Shown piece by piece: positions 16,258 through 24,363 of a stretch of DNA of 25,547 nt. How positions within the stretch are numbered: position 1 is the stretch's first letter; every line of letters begins with the position of its first letter. A model generated the notes under the pieces. That model saw only the letters and a list, made by a program, of their open reading frames with translations. It had not been told where the DNA came from and ran no database searches. The stretch comes from UMGS621 sp964468815 (lineage in GTDB: Bacteria; Bacillota; Clostridia; Christensenellales; Borkfalkiaceae): positions 1 to 25,547 of the forward strand of contig CAYXWN010000030.1 of the NCBI GenBank assembly GCA_964468815.1, in the 5' to 3' direction. The translations under genes were made by a program, and so were the position numbers.

Positions 16258-16298
16258 TTCGTTATAAAAATTCTCTAATAAAAACAACTCTCAATTTA

Positions 16299-16341
16299 CG
16301 ATAAGAAAAAAACATGGAATTTTCCATGTTTTTTCTTATCG
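16299..16341. terminator. Bidirectional terminator between upp and ftsZ
   Basis: A nearly perfect 20-bp inverted repeat: CGATAAG, an A-tract and CATGGAA on the left, the complementary TTCCATG, T-tract and CTTATCG on the right, with one unpaired A and a very short loop. A-tracts and T-tracts inside the arms give a U-run in both directions. It lies 12 nt past the ftsZ stop on the minus strand and about 40 nt past upp on the plus strand. Confidence 0.88.
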
Positions 16342-16352
16342 CTTCTACCGTC

Positions 16353-17591
16353 TTATTTTTTCCCAAACAATTTCTTCATAAACGTGGGCAATTCCTTTTC
16401 TTTTTTCTGCTCCAATCTAGGGCGCGGAATTTCCAAATCATCGTCGTTCATTTTTTGCTCGAAAATATGATTCAAACTTTGCGGAGTCGAATCCGAACGC
16501 GGTTGTGTTTTTACTTCAACTTCCGCAACAGGCTCAGGCTCTTCCGTTTTCGGCATTTCATACGTATTCACCATTAACGGCGGAATATTTCTGCTTTCCT
16601 TAGGCTCTGCACGTCTAACAGACGATTCGTTTCCCTCCTTCACACCCGAAAAACCTGTCGCAATGATGGTAATCGAAATTTCATCGGTAATCGACTCGTC
16701 TACCGTTGCTCCGAAAATAATATTCGCGGAAGAATCAATTACTCCCTGAACGAGCGTTGCTGCCTCGTTAACCTCGTTTAAAGTCATATCCTTTCCGCCG
16801 GCAACGTTCAAAATCACGCCTTTTGCGCCCTCTATCGTCGTTTCAAGCAACGGACTGGAAACCGCTTGCCGAACTGCCTCTATCACGCGACGTTCCCCTT
16901 TCGCGCTACCAAGCCCCATGTGAGCCAAGCCTTGATCTTTCATTATCGTATTGACGTCCGCAAAATCCAAATTGATTAAGGATGGCGTGGAAATCAAATC
17001 GACAATTCCGCTGATTCCCTGACGAAGAACGTCATCCGCAACCTTAAACGCGTCATAAAAGGACGTCGTGCTGGGAAGAACTTGCAACAATTTATCGTTC
17101 GGGATAACAACGAGCGTATCAACGTATTTTTTCAAATTATTGATTCCCTCATTCGCGTTTTCAGCGCGTTTTTTGCCCTCGAATGAAAACGGCTTTGTCA
17201 CGACGGCAACTGTAAGAATACCCAATTCCCGAGCAATTCTCGCAATAACGGGTGCTGCCCCCGTTCCTGTACCGCCACCCATTCCTGCGGCGATAAACAA
17301 CAGATCTGTCCCCTTTACAATCTGCGTTAATTCTTCTTTATTTTCCTCCGCCGCTTGTTCACCGACCTGCGGCAAAGAGCCTGCCCCAAGCCCTTTTGTT
17401 AAAACAGCGCCTATCTGCAAGCGATTTTTTGCATTAGAACGAATCAATGCTTGTTTATCCGTATTAACAGAATAAAATTCCGCACTGGTCAGTCCACCCT
17501 CAATCATTCGATTGACAGCGTTGTTCCCGCCACCGCCAACGCCGATAACCTTAATAACTGCAAAATTAGTCTGCTCTTCGCTATTGAACAT
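16353..17591 (-). CDS. ftsZ: Cell division protein FtsZ
   Basis: A 412-residue tubulin-like GTPase that forms the Z-ring. The GTP-binding tubulin signature GGGTGTGA is at 105-112, the N-terminal GVGGGGNNAVNRM loop at 17-29, and the T7 catalytic loop NLDFADV at 207-213. The C-terminal linker (about 320-390) is rich in Glu, Pro and Val, and the tail ends LPTFMKKLFGKK, the expected place for the FtsA-binding peptide. The frame stays open 66 codons further upstream, but the ATG at 17591 is preferred: AGGAG lies 7 nt before it and MFNSEEQTNFAVIKVIG is a canonical FtsZ start. It follows ftsA by 10 nt and is last in the dcw run. Confidence 0.98.
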   Translation of the reverse strand: MFNSEEQTNFAVIKVIGVGGGGNNAVNRMIEGGLTSAEFYSVNTDKQALIRSNAKNRLQIGAVLTKGLGAGSLPQVGEQAAEENKEELTQIVKGTDLLFIAAGMGGGTGTGAAPVIARIARELGILTVAVVTKPFSFEGKKRAENANEGINNLKKYVDTLVVIPNDKLLQVLPSTTSFYDAFKVADDVLRQGISGIVDLISTPSLINLDFADVNTIMKDQGLAHMGLGSAKGERRVIEAVRQAVSSPLLETTIEGAKGVILNVAGGKDMTLNEVNEAATLVQGVIDSSANIIFGATVDESITDEISITIIATGFSGVKEGNESSVRRAEPKESRNIPPLMVNTYEMPKTEEPEPVAEVEVKTQPRSDSTPQSLNHIFEQKMNDDDLEIPRPRLEQKKEKELPTFMKKLFGKK

Positions 17592-17598
17592 ATTTCTT

Positions 17599-17603
17599 CT
17601 CCT
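17599..17603 (-). promoter_or_regulatory. Ribosome binding site fixing the ftsZ start
   Basis: AGGAG overlapping the ftsA stop codon (TAGGAG), 7 nt before ATG 17591. It excludes the 66-codon upstream extension, which would run back into ftsA. Confidence 0.85.
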
Positions 17604-18747
17604 AACTGAATAATTTTTTAAATAAACCTTCTTTCTGCGGTTCTTGCGCCAAAGCAAGATCCAACAATGCAATATAAGAAGACTCGATCGGTTTATTAAG
17701 ATGCGGTAACTTTGGCGCTTCAACCTCAACCAACATATTAAGTCGACCGGAAAGATGCTCCTTTCCTCCGCGGATATAACTAATCCCACCGCCCGTCACG
17801 GACAACGGTACGTATTCCGGAATTGCAATCTTTGCATCGGCAAGACAAGCAGAAATACTTTCACACAACTCGTCCAAACTATACATAACGATATCGTTTA
17901 CGTTTTTTGCCGAAAAATTATACTCGTTATCACCGTCGATAATCCGATAATTTCCACCCGATTCACCGCAAGTCAAATTGATCTTTCTCTTTAATTTTTC
18001 CGCAATTTCCATATCGACGTTCAAAATATCCGCCAAAATCGCAGTTATATATCCGCCGCCGTAAGAAAAGGATTTTTGATAGATGATACCGTCACCCTTT
18101 GCTATCGTAAAACTAGACGTGATGTATCCGATATCAGCCAATACGCAAATACGGTCACGTTGTTCCGCCTCAAATAAATAAAGTATTTCGGCAAGCGCAG
18201 AACTGACATACTCAATCTCTTTCACCCCGATTTCATTCAAGATCGGGCTAAGCGTATTGATAAACGACACGTCGCACAGCACGTAAGAAAGATTTCCTTT
18301 CAAAATTTCGCTTACACAACCGATCGGATCGGCAAGTTTACGATAGTCGTCTAATTCATACCAAACGGCAGAACGATTGATAATTCGGTAACTTTCCCCC
18401 TTGAACGGAAAAGCAACGTCGAACAATTCGTCCAAATCCCGTTCCTTAATCTTCTTTTTCTTCGGAAAGGATATATGGTGATTTTTCGTAATAACCGTCG
18501 TAAACTCCCCGGGGACGCCAACGTAAACCTTTTCAATATGGCTTCTCGTGATTTCCTTTACTTCCAACACAACCGTTTTGACCGCATCTCTGAACGTCTC
18601 CACATTCAAAAATTTGCCGTCCGTAAACCCATCGTATTCTCGTTCCGAAAACCCCTTAATTAAAAAAGTCTTATTGACGCCGCGCTCTCCGATCAATGCG
18701 GTCACCTTAGAAGAGCCGATATCCAAAACCACTACTTGATGCTGCAT
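17602..18747 (-). CDS. ftsA: Cell division protein FtsA
   Basis: A 381-residue actin-like ATPase that anchors FtsZ to the membrane. Phosphate-1 motif LDIGSSKVTALIGE is at 8-21; the SHS2-type 1C domain follows (about 75-165, VYVGVPGEFTTVI...). Phosphate-2 is ADIGYITSSFTIAKGDGI and the adenosine motif VTGGGISYIRG. The C-terminus EGLFKKLFS fits the amphipathic membrane-targeting helix of the family. It is shorter than E. coli FtsA (about 420 residues), mainly through a shorter C-terminal linker. AGGAGC precedes the ATG, which is 16 nt after ftsQ. The position directly before ftsZ confirms the call. Confidence 0.95.
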   Translation of the reverse strand: MQHQVVVLDIGSSKVTALIGERGVNKTFLIKGFSEREYDGFTDGKFLNVETFRDAVKTVVLEVKEITRSHIEKVYVGVPGEFTTVITKNHHISFPKKKKIKERDLDELFDVAFPFKGESYRIINRSAVWYELDDYRKLADPIGCVSEILKGNLSYVLCDVSFINTLSPILNEIGVKEIEYVSSALAEILYLFEAEQRDRICVLADIGYITSSFTIAKGDGIIYQKSFSYGGGYITAILADILNVDMEIAEKLKRKINLTCGESGGNYRIIDGDNEYNFSAKNVNDIVMYSLDELCESISACLADAKIAIPEYVPLSVTGGGISYIRGGKEHLSGRLNMLVEVEAPKLPHLNKPIESSYIALLDLALAQEPQKEGLFKKLFS

Positions 18748-18763
18748 CTTCTTTTGCTCCTGT

Positions 18764-19537
18764 TTATGCGGTTACGGGACTGTATAATCTTCTAATCGTC
18801 CCATCGTCCAAACGGTAAACCGAAAGGCTTCCCGTCGATTTTTGTTTATCCGTTAGCGTATCGTAAGCGGACCACGCTTCTTTCAGCTTGTCCTCCGAAA
18901 AATCAAGCGGTCGCTCGATCGTGATTGAAATTCCCGTTTTTACAAACAAAACGATTTTTTCTTCTTTTGAATTAATCGTAACGGAATCTACCGTATTTCT
19001 AAGATAAAACGCCTTACCGATTTCCATAACCGTATCCAACCACTCGGTATAACGATCGGCAACGGTAATTGCCGATCCGACGGTCGGAGACATTAAACCG
19101 ATCTCATCGAGATTAAGCGCAATGTTTTTCAATTCGGAATCCAAATTATACGTGTTTTCCGCACGCTTGTCCAACACAAAGCCGTTCTGATCCAACATAT
19201 AATACGCACCGTCCGAAAAAACGGCATACTGTTCTTCCCTCTCGCAAATGGAAACTTTCAATTTGTTGGTATAATCTTTCTCTACGCCAGTCAATTCAAG
19301 ATAGGGATACCGCTCCACGATACGATCCACTTCGCTTCGGTCAAAGAACAATAAACTTTTTCCTAAAACGACGTCCAGATCCTCCTTGACGTCCCGAAAA
19401 TACGAAGACGAAGAATCCTTGACGGCAACAAACGTAATCTCAATCTGCGCAATGGAAAAAGCCGAAACGCACGATAAACATACAATTACGGCAAACACAA
19501 TACAGATAAAGACAATCAATACGCTTTTAGTCTTCAT
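18764..19537 (-). CDS. ftsQ: Cell division protein FtsQ/DivIB
   Basis: A 257-residue bitopic membrane protein. One N-terminal transmembrane helix (about 5-28) follows a short basic cytoplasmic start. Outside the membrane lies a POTRA-like domain (about 30-100), with GKSLLFFDRSEVDRIVERYPYLELTGVEK matching the FtsQ/DivIB family, then the beta domain beginning YAVFSDGAYYMLDQNGFVLD. FtsQ/DivIB stabilises the FtsL-FtsB(DivIC) complex during septation. Sequence conservation is low, as usual, so context weighs heavily: the gene lies between murA and ftsA as in many dcw clusters. Its ATG is 11 nt inside the end of murA, implying coupled translation. Confidence 0.9.
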   Translation of the reverse strand: MKTKSVLIVFICIVFAVIVCLSCVSAFSIAQIEITFVAVKDSSSSYFRDVKEDLDVVLGKSLLFFDRSEVDRIVERYPYLELTGVEKDYTNKLKVSICEREEQYAVFSDGAYYMLDQNGFVLDKRAENTYNLDSELKNIALNLDEIGLMSPTVGSAITVADRYTEWLDTVMEIGKAFYLRNTVDSVTINSKEEKIVLFVKTGISITIERPLDFSEDKLKEAWSAYDTLTDKQKSTGSLSVYRLDDGTIRRLYSPVTA

Positions 19538-20804
19538 TCCGTTCTAACAGACTCCTTTCCTTTTTTAAAATATCGCCCCCGAGCATTCTCAATTTCTTAT
19601 CCAACTCGTAATAACCGCGTTCAATATGACGAACGTCGTGAACAACGGTTTCCCCCTCTGCAACTAACCCGGCAAGAACAAGCGCTGCGCCTCCGCGCAA
19701 ATCGTGCGCAAATACGTCCGCCCCGTACAAGCGAGGCTTTCCGTAAACAATAGCGGTGCGATCCTTGACTAAAATATCCGCACCCATCTTTTTTAGTTCC
19801 GCCACGTGCTTGAATCGCGTTTCAAAAATATTTTCCGTAATCGTAGAAGTTCCGTAACAGACGGTGGCAAGTGCAAGCATCTGCGCCTGCAAATCCGTCG
19901 GAAATCCAGGATACGGACGAGTATCAATATGGAACGAATTCCGCCGATCCCCACTTTTCAGATATATTATATCATTTTTAGATTGGATTTTACAAGTAAT
20001 ATCCGACAATTTATGAAGAAGAACCGAAATATTTTCTCTATTACACCCCGAAATTTCCACTTCTCCGCCTGTTATTGCCGCCGCAACGAGGTAAGTTCCG
20101 ATTTCGATCCGATCCGAGATCGGTCGATATTCTGCTCCGTGTAATTTTTTTACCCCCTCAATACAGACCGTATCGCTTCCCGCACCGGTCACACGCGCAC
20201 CCATTGCGTTTAAGAAATTCTGCAAATCAACAATCTCAGGCTCTCTCGCGGCATTATGTACGACCGTTCTTCCCTTCGTAAAAACAGAAGCGAGAACAAT
20301 GTTTTCCGTTGCCCCGACAGAAGGAAAATCCAAATAAACCTCTCCTGCGTGCAACTTAGACGCACGACAACTTATCTCCCCTCCGAACTCATCTATTTCA
20401 ACTCCGAGTTGCCGTAATCCCTTTAAGTGCATTTCAATTGGGCGCAAGCCGATATCGCACCCGCCCGGATAAGAAACGCACGCCATTTTAAAGCGAGCCA
20501 AAACAGAGCCGAGCATAAAAATAGACGATCTGATTTCCCGACTCAATACCGACGGAATACGGTATCCGATCAAATTAGAACTGTCTAAAATCAAATGATT
20601 TCCGTCAAACCGCGCACGACACCCTAACGCGCACAAAATATGTATCATATTCAAAACGTCGCTGATCTTCGGACAATCCTTGATCACGACTTCTTCGTCT
20701 GTCAATATCGCGGCAGCCAAAATGGGCAGAACCGCGTTTTTTGCAGATTCCGCCTTAATTCTTCCGCTCAATTTTTTACCGCCGTTAATTCGATATACTC
20801 CCAT
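19527..20804 (-). CDS. murA: UDP-N-acetylglucosamine 1-carboxyvinyltransferase
   Basis: A 425-residue MurA, transferring enolpyruvate from PEP to UDP-GlcNAc, the first committed step of peptidoglycan synthesis. K22 and N23 (AESAKNAVLP) bind UDP-GlcNAc; the active-site cysteine is C116 in PGGCDIGLRP, so this is the fosfomycin-sensitive Cys type. FPSVGATENI and the C-terminal DLRGGAALVLAGL are also present. The start at 20804 is chosen because AAAGGAG lies 5 nt upstream and MGVYRINGGKKLSG is canonical; the frame stays open for nine more codons without support. It lies 72 nt after ftsW, the largest gap in this cluster, and overlaps ftsQ by 11 nt. Confidence 0.97.
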   Translation of the reverse strand: MGVYRINGGKKLSGRIKAESAKNAVLPILAAAILTDEEVVIKDCPKISDVLNMIHILCALGCRARFDGNHLILDSSNLIGYRIPSVLSREIRSSIFMLGSVLARFKMACVSYPGGCDIGLRPIEMHLKGLRQLGVEIDEFGGEISCRASKLHAGEVYLDFPSVGATENIVLASVFTKGRTVVHNAAREPEIVDLQNFLNAMGARVTGAGSDTVCIEGVKKLHGAEYRPISDRIEIGTYLVAAAITGGEVEISGCNRENISVLLHKLSDITCKIQSKNDIIYLKSGDRRNSFHIDTRPYPGFPTDLQAQMLALATVCYGTSTITENIFETRFKHVAELKKMGADILVKDRTAIVYGKPRLYGADVFAHDLRGGAALVLAGLVAEGETVVHDVRHIERGYYELDKKLRMLGGDILKKERSLLERNED

Positions 20805-20809
20805 TTTTT

Positions 20810-20816
20810 CTCCTTT
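20810..20816 (-). promoter_or_regulatory. Ribosome binding site fixing the murA start
   Basis: AAAGGAG on the minus strand, 5 nt before ATG 20804. It rules out the ATG nine codons upstream, at 20831, which would place this site inside the coding region. Confidence 0.8.
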
Positions 20817-20847
20817 GCTACCCAACTGCAAATCTGAGATTCACATA

Positions 20848-20853
20848 ATTATA
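20848..20853 (-). promoter_or_regulatory. Possible internal promoter (-10 box) before murA
   Basis: A consensus TATAAT on the minus strand within the 72-nt ftsW-murA gap. No good -35 hexamer stands 16-18 nt upstream, so this is tentative. If active it would give murA-ftsQ-ftsA-ftsZ expression independent of the upstream mur genes. Confidence 0.35.
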
Positions 20854-20876
20854 GTATGGAAAGCGGACGCAAAAGG

Positions 20877-22013
20877 TTAACGAAGAAACAGCCGCTCAAC
20901 CGAAATATCCTTTCGATTGTTTTTTGAAATATTAAAGAGAATCCCGAATCCTGCCATAAATACAATAATCGCGGTATTTCCGCTCGAAACCAAAGGTAAC
21001 GGAAGCCCCGTCGGCGGAATACTTCCCGAAACGACCAACGCATTTACTATCACTTGTATTCCGAAAATCATCGTGATTCCGACCGCTAAAAGATAGCCGA
21101 ACGTATCCTTTGCTTCGGAAGCAATTTTGATTCCGCGATAAATAATGAAAAAGAGCAATGCAAACAATGCGATCAACCCGACAAAACCGATTTCTTCCCC
21201 AATGATCGAAAGAATAAAATCAGATTCCGAAAACGGAAGAAAAGCAAACTTCTGCCGAGAGCGAAACAAACCGACTCCGAACCAACCACCCGATCCGAGT
21301 GCATATAGTGATTGTAACAGTTGGTATCCCTCGCCTTTCGGCGAAGCCCACGGGTTCAGAAAAGCAGACAAGCGATTTAAACGATACGGCTCGATTAAAA
21401 TCAAACCGACACCGAGAAGCAACGCAGGTACTAAAATTACGAGGAAATGTCTAATTTTCATTCCTGCAGCAAAGAGCACGGACAACATCAACAACCCCAT
21501 ACATACAGTAATCGACATATTCGGTTCAAGAATAATCAAAACGCATAAAACGCCGCCAAAACCTAAAACCGGAAGAATCCCCCAGAACGTTCTTGCGCGA
21601 ACGGGATTTTCGGACAAATACGCAGACGAAAAAATAATAAAGCCGAATTTTGCAAATTCAGACGGCTGAAACGTCACGCTGCCGACACCGATCCAACGTT
21701 TTGCTCCGTAACTTTCCACCCCCAAAAAAGGGACAAAAACGAGTCCGAGCAAAACAACTGAAAAAATCGCAAGCAACAGAGAAATTTTCTTCAACTTTTT
21801 ATAATCGAATCGCGCGGCAAAAAACATCGCAGCCGATCCGACCGCAATACCGATCGCCTGTTTTTTTACGTAATAAAAAGCGTCTCCGTAAGCAGAACTT
21901 GCCGAATAATTACTCGCAGAATAGATAAAGACCAACCCTACCGCGAGCAATATGTAGACGGCGACAATCAACCAAACGTCGCCGCCCTTTTCCCTTTGAA
22001 AAAGCCCTTTCAA
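20877..22013 (-). CDS. ftsW: Peptidoglycan glycosyltransferase FtsW (SEDS family)
   Basis: A 378-residue SEDS polymerase with about ten membrane helices, which polymerises lipid II at the division septum with its partner class B PBP. Family features are VFIYSAS in the first helix, KRWIGVGSVTFQPSEFAKF, a long extracytoplasmic loop, and PPTGLPLPLVSSGN near the C-terminus. The start codon is TTG at 22013, overlapping the murD stop by four bases (TTGA), with AGGGGA 6 nt upstream. Neighbouring murD and ftsZ favour FtsW over the related RodA or SpoVE, although a SpoVE-type role cannot be excluded. Confidence 0.95.
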   Translation of the reverse strand: MKGLFQREKGGDVWLIVAVYILLAVGLVFIYSASNYSASSAYGDAFYYVKKQAIGIAVGSAAMFFAARFDYKKLKKISLLLAIFSVVLLGLVFVPFLGVESYGAKRWIGVGSVTFQPSEFAKFGFIIFSSAYLSENPVRARTFWGILPVLGFGGVLCVLIILEPNMSITVCMGLLMLSVLFAAGMKIRHFLVILVPALLLGVGLILIEPYRLNRLSAFLNPWASPKGEGYQLLQSLYALGSGGWFGVGLFRSRQKFAFLPFSESDFILSIIGEEIGFVGLIALFALLFFIIYRGIKIASEAKDTFGYLLAVGITMIFGIQVIVNALVVSGSIPPTGLPLPLVSSGNTAIIVFMAGFGILFNISKNNRKDISVERLFLR

Positions 22014-23350
22014 ATCATTTCCCCTACGATTTTACAAAATTCTTCACCCCGTTTTTCATAGTTTTCAAACATATCGAAACTAGCACACGCCGGACTAAAC
22101 AAGACGTTTCCACCCGATTCGCAAAACATTTTCGCAATCCGAATCGCACCCTCGAAATCCCCCGTTACGGTAATTCGTTCAAAACCGACGCGTGCCGCGG
22201 CATCCATCATTTTATAACGACTTTCCCCCACAAGAACGGCATGCGTTACAGCATTCTCTCTTAATACGCGAAATAATTCTTCATACGCCTCTCCCTTATC
22301 TTTTCCTCCGAGAATCAACACGGTAGGACGATTCATGGAACGAATTGCACTAATCGTCGAGCCTGTATTCGTCCCCTTTGAATCATTGTAAAAATTCACG
22401 CCGTCTACGGTTTTTACGAATTCGATTCGATGTCGCACCCCCTTAAATTCTGTCAGAGAGGCGCGAATATCCTCATCGGAAACGCCAAGTAATTTACAGA
22501 CGGCAATGCACGCCAAGGCGTTTTGCAAATTATGCTCTCCGCCAAGCGAAAGTTCATCCACACGCATTATCGGGCGATCATTATAAAAAAGTTCCTCTCC
22601 GCCACAATACGCACCGAAAACACGTTCTTTTAGCGAAAACCAAACAATTTTCGCCCTTTGATCATTCGCGAAATCACGCACGGTTTCATCATCGTAATTG
22701 AGTACGGCATACTCGCTTTCGCGCATATTTTTCAGTATTCGCTTTTTCAAATAGACGTAGTTCTCATAACTGTAATGTCGTTCGAGATGATCGGGCGATA
22801 GATTTAAAACACAAGCAATATGCGGCGTAAACAAATGGACGGTTTCTAATTGAAAACTGGAAACCTCTGTAATCGCCAAAGCCCCCTCGTTTAGTTCCTC
22901 TATTTTTCCCGTTAGGGGATTTCCGATATTTCCTACAAGCACATGAGACACTTTTGCTCGTTCTAAAATACTCCCGATCATGCTGACAGTCGTTGTCTTG
23001 CCGTTTGTCCCCGTAACGGCAACAATCGGCGTTTTTAACATTAGATAACCAAGTTCTAACTCTCCGAGAATTCTCTTTCCGCTTTTTTTCGCTCGAATCG
23101 CCAACGGGTGATTGATTGCAACCCCCGGACTCAAAACCAAAACGTCTACGTTTTCCAACGCCTCTTCCGCCTTTTCTCCGACGTCCATAGCGCCGAGCGC
23201 AATCAATTCCTCTTTCGATTTTTCAATTTTCGGCGAAGAAAGTTGCTCGTAAAAACAACAATATGCACCCGATTTCAGCAACAACTTCGTCGCAGCAACA
23301 CCGCTTTTCGATACGCCGAATACCATAAACTTCTGTCGTTTCAAATCCAT
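22010..23350 (-). CDS. murD: UDP-N-acetylmuramoyl-L-alanine--D-glutamate ligase
   Basis: A 446-residue Mur ligase adding D-glutamate to UDP-MurNAc-L-Ala. The N-terminal Rossmann-like UDP domain begins VFGVSKSGVAATKLL; the ATP loop is TGTNGKTTT at 113-121; NLSPDHLERHYSYENYVYLK contains the conserved central-domain histidine and the region of the carbamylated lysine. The C-terminal domain has ILGGKDKGEAYE and LFSPACASFDMFENYEKRG, a strong MurD signature. GAGGTG lies 5 nt before the ATG. mraY ends 8 nt upstream and ftsW overlaps its stop. Complete. Confidence 0.98.
   Translation of the reverse strand: MDLKRQKFMVFGVSKSGVAATKLLLKSGAYCCFYEQLSSPKIEKSKEELIALGAMDVGEKAEEALENVDVLVLSPGVAINHPLAIRAKKSGKRILGELELGYLMLKTPIVAVTGTNGKTTTVSMIGSILERAKVSHVLVGNIGNPLTGKIEELNEGALAITEVSSFQLETVHLFTPHIACVLNLSPDHLERHYSYENYVYLKKRILKNMRESEYAVLNYDDETVRDFANDQRAKIVWFSLKERVFGAYCGGEELFYNDRPIMRVDELSLGGEHNLQNALACIAVCKLLGVSDEDIRASLTEFKGVRHRIEFVKTVDGVNFYNDSKGTNTGSTISAIRSMNRPTVLILGGKDKGEAYEELFRVLRENAVTHAVLVGESRYKMMDAAARVGFERITVTGDFEGAIRIAKMFCESGGNVLFSPACASFDMFENYEKRGEEFCKIVGEMI
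22020..22025 (-). promoter_or_regulatory. Ribosome binding site fixing the TTG start of ftsW
   Basis: AGGGGA inside the end of murD, 6 nt before the TTG codon. It supports the non-ATG start and the TTGA stop-start overlap. Confidence 0.7.
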
Positions 23351-23358
23351 AATTCACC

Positions 23359-24363
23359 TCACAAATAGACGAGCAACGCAAACAATCCGATCACGAGCGT
23401 CGCCAAACAATAGCAATAACAAATTTGTGCCTCCGTATATCCTTTGTGTTGAAAATGATGGTGCAACGGTGCCATCAAAAAAATTCTTCTGCTTGTCCGC
23501 TTGTAATATATGACTTGTAAAATAACGGATATGCTACTGAACACAAACATTATTCCGAAAATCGGGATAAAAAAGAGATTTCCGGAAAAAATACTGAGTC
23601 CGCCCAAAAATCCACCGAGTGCAAGCGCCCCAGTATCGCCCATAAAAACACGCGCTCTATTGGTATTAAAGCATAAAAAACCGGAAAGCGCGCCGATAAA
23701 GCAAACGATCAGCATCATCAAAGACCGATATTCGCTTTCGTCCGGATAATTCAACTTGAAATTGGTCAGTTGTAATGCGATAACGGAAAACAACAGTGCA
23801 AGATAAACAATGCTGACACCGCTCGCAAGCCCGTCTAAGCCGTCCGTCAAGTTAACACTGTTCGTCGTAGCGATAAATACGACGGAAACAAGCGGAATCG
23901 TCCAATAAGAACAATCAATATAACGCATCGAAAACGGCAAATAAAAGACGGTCAATCCGTTCAAATAACAAAAAACGCCCGCAATCACACCAATTACAAT
24001 CTGAAAGACGATTTTTTGATAAGCCCTAAGTCCCAAATTATGCTTATTCTTGATCTTTATAAAATCATCTAAAAATCCGACGATCAAATAAGAAAATCCG
24101 ATCGCAATAACGACATAGGAAATTCGCCCGTTGTTCCCCTCGAAGAAAAAATAGGTAATTATGGCGGAAAAAACAAAAAACAGTCCGCCCATGGTCGGCG
24201 TCCCGCTTTTGCTTTTGTGCTCCTCCACGTAACTTAAAATAGGCTGTCCCGCTTTGATCTTGGAAAGTAACGGGATCACGATTAATCCCGATATTACCGC
24301 GACCGCCAGCGACACAATTCCGGCAAACGCAAACTTCACTTCTCGTTTCCGTCCGTAAAACAT
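23359..24363 (-). CDS. mraY: Phospho-N-acetylmuramoyl-pentapeptide-transferase
   Basis: A 334-residue polytopic enzyme that couples UDP-MurNAc-pentapeptide to undecaprenyl phosphate, making lipid I. About ten membrane helices are visible. Active-site residues are D99-D100 in FLDDFIK, N171 and D174 in NLTDGLDG, D243 in MGDTG, and the HHH triad at 301-303 (APLHHHFQHKG). KSGTPTMGG near 52-60 is also diagnostic. The ATG lies 28 nt inside the end of murE, and the ribosome binding site is weak, so a start a few codons later (GTG at codon 9) is possible. No murF lies between murE and mraY, as in Bacillus. Confidence 0.98.
   Translation of the reverse strand: MFYGRKREVKFAFAGIVSLAVAVISGLIVIPLLSKIKAGQPILSYVEEHKSKSGTPTMGGLFFVFSAIITYFFFEGNNGRISYVVIAIGFSYLIVGFLDDFIKIKNKHNLGLRAYQKIVFQIVIGVIAGVFCYLNGLTVFYLPFSMRYIDCSYWTIPLVSVVFIATTNSVNLTDGLDGLASGVSIVYLALLFSVIALQLTNFKLNYPDESEYRSLMMLIVCFIGALSGFLCFNTNRARVFMGDTGALALGGFLGGLSIFSGNLFFIPIFGIMFVFSSISVILQVIYYKRTSRRIFLMAPLHHHFQHKGYTEAQICYCYCLATLVIGLFALLVYL

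Noticed and set aside
17592..17789. A 66-codon N-terminal extension of FtsZ
   Set aside because: It overlaps the end of ftsA, has no homology to FtsZ, and the ribosome binding site at 17599-17603 fixes the start at 17591.
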